From an uncultured bacterium (GTDB lineage Bacteria; Bacillota; Clostridia; Lachnospirales; Lachnospiraceae), in NCBI GenBank assembly GCA_905215155.1, contig CAJMPJ010000013.1, forward strand, positions 1 through 64,000: a stretch of 64,000 bases of DNA, given 5' to 3'. Position 1 is the stretch's first letter. Each line of letters starts with the position of its first letter. This document shows positions 8,972 to 16,529 of the stretch, piece after piece. Made by a program: the position numbers and the translations under genes. The notes beneath the pieces were generated by a model. That model saw only the letters and a list, made by a program, of their open reading frames with translations. It ran no database searches and had not been told where the DNA came from.

Positions 8972-9002
8972 CAAATTATAAAACTTACAGGAGGTAAATG
9001 CA

Positions 9003-9383
9003 ATGAGTAACACACGTTTTGAACTGGGGTCTGAGAAGCTTAAAGAAATTGATGGTATCGGAGGTGAAAATGTCATACAATCGCTACATGATATTGCGCC
9101 GGATGTAGGAAAATACATTATAGAATTTGCTTTCGGAGACGTCTATACACGGCCTGAACTTAGTATGCAGGAACGTGAAATAATAACAATTACAAGTTTA
9201 CTGACCACCGGGGGTTGTGAACCACAGTTAGAAGTACATATCAATGGCTCCCTTAACGTTGGACTTTCTCCCGAAAAAATCATCGAAACATTTATCCAGT
9301 GTATTCCTTACACCGGTTTTCCCAAAGTTTTAAATGCCATTTATACCGCAAAGAAAATATTTGCAGAAAGGCATATCTATTAG
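9003..9383 (+). CDS. Carboxymuconolactone decarboxylase-family protein
   Basis: 126 aa, the normal length for the AhpD-like/CMD family. The core reads LSMQEREIITITSLLTTGGCEPQLEVHINGSLNVGLSPEKIIETFIQ, the conserved helix pair with the His position of the family; a second cysteine of an AhpD-type CxxC is absent, so peroxidase activity is not supported. Such genes under MerR control often respond to reactive aldehydes or oxidants. GGAGG lies 9 bases upstream of the start. The actual substrate is unknown. Confidence 0.8.
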   Translation: MSNTRFELGSEKLKEIDGIGGENVIQSLHDIAPDVGKYIIEFAFGDVYTRPELSMQEREIITITSLLTTGGCEPQLEVHINGSLNVGLSPEKIIETFIQCIPYTGFPKVLNAIYTAKKIFAERHIY

Positions 9384-9431
9384 ATAAATTGTATTCTCAA
9401 TGATACTTGAGGTAATGGCACATTACAGAAG

Positions 9432-9484
9432 TGCAAAAGTCCTGAAGCTAACCATATTTTTTACGGCTAGCTACAGGACATTTG
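9432..9484. terminator. Hairpin between convergent genes
   Basis: AAGTCCTGAAGCTAACC (about 9438-9454) pairs with GGCTAGCTACAGGACATT (about 9465-9482) around a T-rich loop. It lies between the CMD-like gene and the converging polyvalent gene and can serve both directions. Confidence 0.5.
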
Positions 9485-9527
9485 TGTTATTCATTTTTGC
9501 TACTGTTTCCCATTTGGATGAAATTCT

Positions 9528-12500
9528 CTACGCAAGCTCAACCCCTTTCTCTTTGCTATCTTTTCCCTGCTGTTTGGCAATTATCTCCTTATTGATTTTC
9601 AATCGCTCATGAATAGACTTTCTCTCCGTTTGCACAGTTTTCGACTTTTCATTCCCAACAGATGCTACTGTCTTCCCTGCTTCCATTCCAGATTTTGATA
9701 CCGTGGTCGGTTCTACTGATCTCTCTGGTGCTCTTTCTTCCAGACTACAGAAACTCTGCAAATACGGCAGAACATGCTCCTGCATATCCGTAAGATCCGC
9801 CATATATTCCTGAAAGGATTCTTCACCCTTTGCTTTCTGGTAATTCAGCCAGCTTTCATCATGCAGCTTCATTTCATTCTGGTTATTCAACTGGCTCACA
9901 ATACCGCCATTTCCATCTCCGATATTGATTTTTCCTTTTAATTCCTGCATCTGGTTATTATCCGGATAGTAAATCGTAAAGTACATCTGAACTGTTTTCT
10001 CCGGCATTTCAGTCTTTGGATCTGCTTGTGAAGCCAGTTCTGCATCCATTTTGGCTGTTATTTCATCCAGACTTCCCAGCTTCTGATAACCGGAAATGTC
10101 CATTTCCTTATCCTCACAAAAATTGATGCGGACAACCGGCACTGCTGTCTCCGGTATCTCAGGCTGATAGGCTTTCAGTTTCTCCAGAAGTTCTTCTGCC
10201 CGTGGAGACTCTTCGCATTCCTCATCTATGATATCTTTCAAAAACGGAATGTACCTATGGGCATATCCGCATCTTAATTCCAATGCGACAGTTTCCACCA
10301 TATCTTCCTCCGGGCTAAAGTTGTCATGATAATCATAAGGATCAAAGTCTTCCGCTAATTGATCCAGTGCTGCAGCCAGTTCATCCGCAGTCATTTTTTC
10401 TGGATAATAATGGACATTCAATTCTTTCGGGGGATAATACCGAAAATTCGGAAACGCCTCTACAATCTTTTCCAGTGCTTCATGTACCATTGGAAGGGCT
10501 GCCAGAAATGCCACATCATCCAGATTGTCTCCCCGGATGGTTTTTCTGCTGACCAGTGATACCTCAGCTTCATCATAAAAAGTATCATTCGGGTCACGGT
10601 AAATAATTCCCATGCCGTTTCCATAGTAACTTAACGTAGGGTCATCAATAATTTCCCGGTATTTTGCAAGTATCTCATCCAGATTGGTACTCTTATAAAT
10701 GTTGCCAAGGCTAGGGTATTCATCACATTCTGCAGCATAGTATTCCAGATACGGCTCTTTCTTTGGAGGCATATTGTTCAGGACGTTATCGATCATATTG
10801 TAGTTTGCCTCCTCCAACTCTTCTACTTTCGCCAATGGCTTGTACTCCCCTCTGGCTTTCATCTGCTCCGTTTTTTCATCCAGATACCGTTCGGATTTTT
10901 CAAGGAAATCTTCTAACGTACCTGTTTTGTCCGGTCTGATCGGGTTCATATCCACTTTCATATTTCCGACCTTATACCCAGCTTCATTCAATACGGAAAA
11001 CAAATCATCCTCACGGGCGGTTCCTTCATAAGCAATTACCACATCCACATCGGAATTTCCTTTGTATAACCCATCCCTTGTACGGCTTCCATACACACGC
11101 ACAGCCTGTATCCTGGCATCCAGGTCATTTTCAATAATCTCTGCCTGTGCAATCGCCCATACGGTCTCTTCGATTTCTGACCGGCTCATTCCATTTAATC
11201 CGGCTTCCGCTTCCGTATGATCAGAAATGACCTGCACACGCTTTCTCTGGCTTCTTGCTTCCTGAAGAATCTCTGTCTCTACTTCTTCCGCTTTTTCCTG
11301 AAGTTCATCATAATCTACCGGTATCCGTTCTAACTGCTCCAGCCCTTCATCTTCTAAAATATTCTGAATAGCCTGTCTCATAGAAATATCAAGATCATCT
11401 AAAATGCCTCCGTCCATGAGTTTATACTCCTTATCATAAAAGGAATAATCATATCCCTCTGTTGCCACCTGAATAGCAAAGTATTGATCCCCAATTCGGT
11501 AAGCCACTTCCTCCTGGTTCAGTTCCGGCTCTAATTGCAGGAAATCCGGCAATTCACGGAAGCTGATACTGTCTACAAAATATGCTTTTACATTTCCATT
11601 CTCATTGAGGACTACAATATCACTTACCGATAAGGAATGCCCGGTATAATCCGCCGGATGGGCAATATTGAATTTCTCATACAGAGAATCCAACGTATCG
11701 CCATAAAGCATTTTATCGGAATAGATTAGCTCATAGTCCTCTTTTTTCACCTGATATCCATGCCTTTCAATGAAATTCAGATCCATAAATTCATATTCTC
11801 TGCCGGGGCTGCCCTCAACGATCTGGTATATTGCATACCTGTTTTCTGTCCCCAGAAGAAGTTTCGCCTCTTTCAGTGACTTTATCTGTGGATACTCCTG
11901 CATCCGTTTTTCCAACGTCCTGATCCGTTCCACATCCTCTCTCTCCATCTGATAATGCTCCGGTCCTCTTTCAATCTCCATCCGTTCCCGCACCGCAATC
12001 GGTCTTGGATAAGTGGTAACCAGAAATACTGTCTCCCCCGCATCAAACATCCTTAATGCTTCATCTCTATAAAGATCTGTCATTGGAGGCTGATACAATC
12101 CAGCTTCCTCAAAATCTATTTCGTCCTCCTGCTCCTGCATACGCTGCCATGCCTCTTTTTCAATTCCATAAAGGCCTTCATGTTCCAGTATCATCTCTCT
12201 GCTGGCATAGTCCCCATGGGAGCCATCTGACTGCAGGCAGTACACCTTTTCCCCGACACGATGAAGCTCCAGTGCCATCTCCTGACGAAGAGGAAACATA
12301 TCATCTGCAGTATATCCATATCCCTTAAGCTCTGCCATACCTACGGAACGATCCGGGAATCCGTCAATTTCTTCTCTGGCATCCCACAAGATTTCATCCA
12401 CCTTCTCTTCATCCGAGGAACGGACAGCGTCTGCAAGATCTCTGACCATTTTCCTGATATCATAATCATCTCCGGTCATAGTAGCATATTCCAGAACCTG

Positions 12501-12617
12501 TTCTTTCAGTTTCTCCGTAAACACAATATTTTCCCGCTGTTCTGCCCGCTCCATCTGTCTCTGGGCATAGTCCCGAATTTCTTTTTCTGCCATTGTCATT
12601 TTCCTGTTCATTGCCAT
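9528..12617 (-). CDS. Large polyvalent protein with YodL, nucleotidyltransferase and DUF4316-like regions
   Basis: About 1029 aa. Start taken at 12617, 9 bases after GGGAGG; a Met two codons earlier sits too close. Visible parts (numbered from that earlier Met): a helical N-terminus (1-100); a YodL domain (~258-362: YAIYQIVEGSPG...GHSLSVSDIVVLNENGNVKAYFVDS); an LPD28-like module (~370-425, YRIGDQYFAIQVATEGYDYSFYD); a minimal nucleotidyltransferase core with GS at 512-513 and DVD at 525-527 (the GSx10DxD signature); and a DUF4316-like tail ending KSIHERLKINKEIIAKQQGKD. Large polyvalent proteins are injected or carried by conjugative elements and phages to protect incoming DNA; that role is family knowledge. 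It follows the sortase gene with a 14-base gap. Confidence 0.75.
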   Translation of the reverse strand: MAMNRKMTMAEKEIRDYAQRQMERAEQRENIVFTEKLKEQVLEYATMTGDDYDIRKMVRDLADAVRSSDEEKVDEILWDAREEIDGFPDRSVGMAELKGYGYTADDMFPLRQEMALELHRVGEKVYCLQSDGSHGDYASREMILEHEGLYGIEKEAWQRMQEQEDEIDFEEAGLYQPPMTDLYRDEALRMFDAGETVFLVTTYPRPIAVRERMEIERGPEHYQMEREDVERIRTLEKRMQEYPQIKSLKEAKLLLGTENRYAIYQIVEGSPGREYEFMDLNFIERHGYQVKKEDYELIYSDKMLYGDTLDSLYEKFNIAHPADYTGHSLSVSDIVVLNENGNVKAYFVDSISFRELPDFLQLEPELNQEEVAYRIGDQYFAIQVATEGYDYSFYDKEYKLMDGGILDDLDISMRQAIQNILEDEGLEQLERIPVDYDELQEKAEEVETEILQEARSQRKRVQVISDHTEAEAGLNGMSRSEIEETVWAIAQAEIIENDLDARIQAVRVYGSRTRDGLYKGNSDVDVVIAYEGTAREDDLFSVLNEAGYKVGNMKVDMNPIRPDKTGTLEDFLEKSERYLDEKTEQMKARGEYKPLAKVEELEEANYNMIDNVLNNMPPKKEPYLEYYAAECDEYPSLGNIYKSTNLDEILAKYREIIDDPTLSYYGNGMGIIYRDPNDTFYDEAEVSLVSRKTIRGDNLDDVAFLAALPMVHEALEKIVEAFPNFRYYPPKELNVHYYPEKMTADELAAALDQLAEDFDPYDYHDNFSPEEDMVETVALELRCGYAHRYIPFLKDIIDEECEESPRAEELLEKLKAYQPEIPETAVPVVRINFCEDKEMDISGYQKLGSLDEITAKMDAELASQADPKTEMPEKTVQMYFTIYYPDNNQMQELKGKINIGDGNGGIVSQLNNQNEMKLHDESWLNYQKAKGEESFQEYMADLTDMQEHVLPYLQSFCSLEERAPERSVEPTTVSKSGMEAGKTVASVGNEKSKTVQTERKSIHERLKINKEIIAKQQGKDSKEKGVELA

Positions 12618-12631
12618 ATACATTTTCCTCC

Positions 12632-13396
12632 CTATCGTCCAATTCTTCTGGCAAGTACAATCAGCCTGCCGTTTGTGCTGGAATATTCACAGGTAGATAA
12701 AGAAAGCAGCTCATCCTCCTCCCTGACGGTAACACCCGTCGGATAAAGCTGATAAGCTGCCATCTGCTGTAAATAATCCATCTGCTGTTTTCGTGTTTCT
12801 TTGTGTAAATAATCATAATAACCGCCGCTTTGTGCCACATTCGTCACATACACAACAGCCACTTCATACTGGTATTTCTGGTTTTCCAGATATAGCGTGA
12901 TCTCTTTATGCTCATGATAAAACGCTTCTTCTTTATACCCATTTAATTGCTTGAACATGCTGCCATCTTTCATTTGGTGACCATAAATAACCAAATGTTC
13001 CTGCCTGGCATCAACATCATTGCGGCAGTCCAGCATCAGTGTTCCACAGGTAGCATAGTTCTTTTGAAAATCATGGTGGAGATAAAACTCATTATCTTTT
13101 CCCTGCACAACCGGGTAACTGATATCGGTATCAGAAATCTTCAGCCATCCAATGCAGTCTGCATTTTCATCCAGCAATGACTGATAATCAAAGTCATCTA
13201 TCTCTGTCGTTGGATTATCCTCATTAGGTTCTGTCTCCTCTTCCTGTGTATCCTTCTCCGGAAACGCTATCTCTTCCACCTGCCGGTAATTCTGTCTGTT
13301 ATCATAGGAATCCTGCCAGTAATCCAAGAGGAATTTCCCGCATATCAACGAAACAACCAGAAACACAGTCAGCATCATATTTTCTATTTTTCTCAC
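12632..13396 (-). CDS. Class B sortase
   Basis: 254 aa membrane-anchored cysteine transpeptidase that joins surface proteins to peptidoglycan. An N-terminal membrane helix (MMLTVFLVVSLICGKFLL, ~7-25) is followed by an acidic linker and the sortase domain: IGWLKISDTDISYPVVQG, catalytic His-140 in VIYGHQMK, Cys-236 in SLSTCEYS, and Arg-244 in GRLIVLARR. GTG start with GGAGGTG upstream. The giant adhesin at 39138-45506 ends in NPKTGD followed by a membrane helix and basic tail, and is the obvious substrate on this element. Confidence 0.9.
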   Translation of the reverse strand: MRKIENMMLTVFLVVSLICGKFLLDYWQDSYDNRQNYRQVEEIAFPEKDTQEEETEPNEDNPTTEIDDFDYQSLLDENADCIGWLKISDTDISYPVVQGKDNEFYLHHDFQKNYATCGTLMLDCRNDVDARQEHLVIYGHQMKDGSMFKQLNGYKEEAFYHEHKEITLYLENQKYQYEVAVVYVTNVAQSGGYYDYLHKETRKQQMDYLQQMAAYQLYPTGVTVREEDELLSLSTCEYSSTNGRLIVLARRIGR

Positions 13397-13417
13397 ATAG
13401 CACCTCCTTCCGGCATG

Positions 13418-13446
13418 AAAAAGCCGGCAGGTATTTCACTGCCGGC
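13418..13446 (-). terminator. Rho-independent terminator
   Basis: On the minus strand GCCGGCAG pairs with CTGCCGGC (13423-13446), followed by five T. It ends the MerR/TipA-like transcript before the sortase gene. Confidence 0.8.
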
Positions 13447-13478
13447 GAATATAGGTTATAAACCATGATCGAATTTAA

Positions 13479-14342
13479 TTACTTTTGAGTTCCATTGTCA
13501 TATTGATAAAATTGCTTGATTGCATTTGCAAAAAAATTAGATGCCCCTTCACCATAATCTGCATCAATTTTTTCTCGCACCCTCATATCACGATATGATT
13601 CTGCGACAGAAAGCATAACTGGTTTTTCATCTTTAATCTGATAAAGCATTTTCATAATAAATCCATACTCTGCTACTGCTTCTTTGATTTCAAAAGAATC
13701 CAGTGGATACTCTCTTCTTGCCAATAATTTTCTCAAAACTGTATCGATTCGTTTATTAAAGCATTCTGCTGTTTCCTTACTGATTGGATTGTTAGCAAAA
13801 GACAAAAATGCTTCTTTACTTCCATACCACTCGATAACTTTTGCATATCGCTCCTGCATATCTTTTGAAGACATAACCTCAATATAATGCTGTTTCCATT
13901 CCTCTTCACTTCCAAACTCGTTAATTGAAATCTTTCTTATATTCTCAGGCATATGATCAAACATAGTCTGAAACATTTCTTCGATTTCCTTCTCATTGAA
14001 TACTGAAAAATCCATTTTGTTCTCTCCTTTTAGAATATCATCAATACTTGCAATTAAACGCTCCATGCGTTCTTTTTTTGCAACAAGCATTTGTCTCTGC
14101 ATCAACAGAATTTGGTTTCTATCAAAATCAGGAGATGTTATAATAGATTTTATTTCTTTTAAAGGAATATCAAACTCACGAAAAAACAGTATTTGCTGTA
14201 ATGTTTCTAAAGCTTTATCATCATAGAGTCTGTATCCCGCCTCACTCTTTGCTGTCGGCTTCAATAATCCAATCTCATCATAATAATGAAGTGTACGTGC
14301 ACTGATCCCTGTAATTTCTGCAATTTCCTTTACGGTCATCAT
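13479..14342 (-). CDS. MerR-family regulator with TipAS antibiotic-recognition domain
   Basis: 287 aa from the Met at 14342, 9 bases after GGAGG; an earlier Met at 14348 lies too close. Residues 1-70 are a MerR winged helix (TVKEIAEITGISARTLHYYDEIGLLKPT...GYRLYDD), then a coiled-coil helix, then an all-helical C-terminal half (~120-287: EEMFQTMFDHMPENIRK...WYGSKEAFLSFANN) matching TipAS-type drug-binding domains. Such proteins activate promoters with a 19-base spacer when they bind a peptide antibiotic; one such promoter lies just upstream. Target genes are probably itself and nearby minus-strand genes. Confidence 0.85.
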   Translation of the reverse strand: MMTVKEIAEITGISARTLHYYDEIGLLKPTAKSEAGYRLYDDKALETLQQILFFREFDIPLKEIKSIITSPDFDRNQILLMQRQMLVAKKERMERLIASIDDILKGENKMDFSVFNEKEIEEMFQTMFDHMPENIRKISINEFGSEEEWKQHYIEVMSSKDMQERYAKVIEWYGSKEAFLSFANNPISKETAECFNKRIDTVLRKLLARREYPLDSFEIKEAVAEYGFIMKMLYQIKDEKPVMLSVAESYRDMRVREKIDADYGEGASNFFANAIKQFYQYDNGTQK

Positions 14343-14372
14343 TATCATTATCCTCCTGTCTTTGATAATCTG

Positions 14373-14403
14373 AATATACTCTATGACGTTCCGTGAAGGT
14401 CAA
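14373..14403 (-). promoter_or_regulatory. MerR-type promoter of the TipA-like regulator
   Basis: On the minus strand TTGACC (14398-14403) and TATATT (14373-14378) are separated by exactly 19 bases, with an imperfect dyad in the spacer. This spacing is diagnostic of MerR-family control and implies autoregulation. Confidence 0.75.
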
Positions 14404-14498
14404 TACTTTTCTTTAAAATTACTGCGCTGAAAAACAGAATCGTTCCACTCAAAGAATAAAAATTATTCAGCTCTACAAACTGTAATTTGGTGTGTGCT

Positions 14499-15023
14499 TT
14501 ATAAATTTTTTCCAATCCACTCAAGTTCGTTCATGGAATCCTTATTTTTTTCAAGTTCATCTCTGGCTGTTGCATAATATGATTTTTTGAAAAGCATATC
14601 CCATGAAAGATATTTTGCCATACAGTCAAACTGCTTATCAATCAGCTCATACTGGATGCTGCCTACGGGAGAACCACCTACAACAATTGTGCCAACTTTT
14701 TTGTTTTTTAACTGCAATCCACGGCAGTAGCACTTATCAATGATAAGTTTCAATTGTGCTGACATTCCCCACCAATAAACTGGTGTAGCAAAAAGAATCA
14801 TATCTGCGGCAGCAATTTTATCAATGGTAGAATTTGTATCATCCTTATCGACGCATCCCTTAGAGCATTGACAGACACCACATCCCTTGCATGGTGCAAT
14901 GTTGAGTTTGTCGGGTTCAATGATTTCAATTTTATTCTTTTCTGACGCTCCTTTTATAAATGCATTGATTGCTGCCAGCGTATTTCCTTTTCTGGCACTT
15001 CCCTTAATGATTACAATTTTCAT
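14499..15023 (-). CDS. Flavodoxin-like NAD(P)H-dependent FMN reductase / iron-sulfur flavoprotein
   Basis: 174 aa from the Met at 15023 (GGAGG 8 bases upstream). The start KIVIIKGSARKGNT is the FMN-phosphate loop of the NADPH-dependent FMN reductase family. A cluster CKGCGVCQCSKGC at ~46-58 matches the compact cysteine motif of iron-sulfur flavoproteins. FATPVYWWGMSAQLKLIIDK is the conserved flavin-binding TPVYW region. Redox partner and substrate unknown. It lies upstream of and in the same direction as the MerR/TipA-like gene, with the regulator's promoter in between. Confidence 0.8.
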   Translation of the reverse strand: MKIVIIKGSARKGNTLAAINAFIKGASEKNKIEIIEPDKLNIAPCKGCGVCQCSKGCVDKDDTNSTIDKIAAADMILFATPVYWWGMSAQLKLIIDKCYCRGLQLKNKKVGTIVVGGSPVGSIQYELIDKQFDCMAKYLSWDMLFKKSYYATARDELEKNKDSMNELEWIGKNL

Positions 15024-15086
15024 GCGTGTATCCTCCAACTTCCGATTTTAATGTCTCTATTATACCATAATGATACTATTATAAAA

Positions 15087-15115
15087 AAGGAAAAAGAGCT
15101 CCTTCGAGCTCTTTT
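15087..15115 (-). terminator. Rho-independent terminator (bidirectional)
   Basis: AAAAGAGCTC and GAGCTCTTTT (15092-15115) form a perfect stem with a CTTC loop; the minus strand continues into a run of T. It terminates the small membrane-protein gene. Confidence 0.8.
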
Positions 15116-15138
15116 GATTCAGTTCTGTAAACTTGAAT

Positions 15139-15330
15139 TTATTTATCTTCTAAATCAAATCCGAGTTCTTTCAGTTCTTTTTCGTTTTTGACATCTTCAT
15201 CAGTTTTCTTTCCGGTGATATCTCTGTATGCTTCTTTTATACCATTTTTTACCGCCCATTTGATAACGAAATACAATGTTATCAAAACAATAATTGCAGT
15301 TCCACCGCTTACACCTAATTCTTCCCACAT
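15139..15330 (-). CDS. Small single-pass membrane protein
   Basis: 63 aa from the ATG at 15330 with GAGG upstream; a GTG at 15354 would add 8 residues. One membrane helix (GGTAIIVLITLYFVIKWAV) is followed by a charged cytoplasmic tail. NGIKEAYRDITGKK resembles a short conserved family of Clostridia (possibly DUF6019). Function unknown. It is followed by a strong terminator and stands alone. Confidence 0.55.
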   Translation of the reverse strand: MWEELGVSGGTAIIVLITLYFVIKWAVKNGIKEAYRDITGKKTDEDVKNEKELKELGFDLEDK

Positions 15331-15354
15331 AATAATCAATTCCTCAAATTTCAC

Positions 15355-15620
15355 AAGTTCCGATTTATCTAACTCTTTAACCTGAAAATAAAGTGGTCAA
15401 TCAACTTTATCCTCTGTTGCTGCAAATCATTCTTGCATATTTATTCTTTGAATCCAAACAATATTTCAATCATTAACCCCATTTCCTCCCTGGCTAAACT
15501 CACTTTTGGATACATTATCCAAATACCCCTGTCTCCTCGACTTCCAATTTGTTCATTTCAAGGGGCATAACCCTATGCCCCTAATTTTACACCTTATAAC
15601 CTGTCTTGTATATCAAAAGA
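15355..15620. other. Intergenic stretch without a gene
   Basis: No supported reading frame. It holds a perfect small hairpin, AGGGGCATA/TATGCCCCT (15561-15582), 38 bases past the end of the helicase gene; it lacks a good T-run on the minus strand, so its role as terminator is uncertain. Confidence 0.4.
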
Positions 15621-16529
15621 TTACCCGATACACGCTTCTGTGGTTCTCACTGCAGCCTCTTTCACATCCTGTTTCTGGCTGTTCTGCTTGATGGCACTAA
15701 TTCTGTCATGAAGAGACTGGTGTTCCTCTTTCTCCTCGTCCTGTTCTTCCTCCCCTTCCATCACAGTTTCCTTTTCATCCATGTTCAGCAATGCATTCAG
15801 TTCCGACAGACGTTCCAGTTTCTGGTTCAGTTCTTCCTCTTTCGGAAACGTTTTTTTCACCTCTCCCATCGCATTTTTCAGCTGCCCCTGTACTGTCTCC
15901 AGCTTACGCTCTGCTTCCGCCAGCTTTTGCGGGATTGCCTCCAATGCGTTATTGATCCTGATGATATTACCATTTTCATCGGAACCAAGGCTGACACGAT
16001 ATACATTTTCATTTTTCAGGGAAAGGATAAATTCCTTGTTCCAGGAATCAAACTTTAAGCGGATGGAGAACCCCTGATACTGTCCGACACTGATCATAGC
16101 ATCTGCCTGTTTCATGGACTGGCAGACAGCAAGGAGGGCTGCTCCCGCTTCCTTTTTCTCATAAAAGACTGTGCCACCAACTTCCATTACAAATTTCTCC
16201 GGATCCGTGATCTTATTTGCCTGATACTTTCCCAGATCCGCTTTGTATCCCTCGATGCTTTCCTTAAGTACTGCTATCTGCTGTGGGAAATTCTTTGCAA
16301 TATCATCTTCCAGCCGGTAATGGTTGCTCACAAAATTTGCTTTCAGCAGCTTCAGCTTCGATACTTCCACATCCAGTGCCATTTTTTCCTTAATCGCCGG
16401 ATTCCCTGTTGCCAGGGCTTTTACTTCCGCATAGGATAATGCCGTATCGTCCACATCCTCGCAGCTTCGTACCGGAGATTTGCTGGTCATGATCTGGGAA
16501 ATGAATTTCTGCTTGCTTTCGATCAGCTG
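15621..16529 (-). pseudogene. Methylase/SNF2 helicase, 3' part (third piece)
   Basis: 302 sense codons that complete the giant methylase-helicase gene. Directly after the intron 3' end the frame reads QLIESKQKFISQIMTSKSPVRSCEDVD, the conserved region just after the helicase C-terminal domain, and continues through a coiled-coil C-terminus to the stop at 15621-15623. A longer open frame runs back into intron domain V/VI, but no start belongs to it. Removing the intron joins Trp (end of piece two) to Gln here without frame change. Without splicing and excision of the IME this part is not translated as part of the helicase. Confidence 0.85.
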
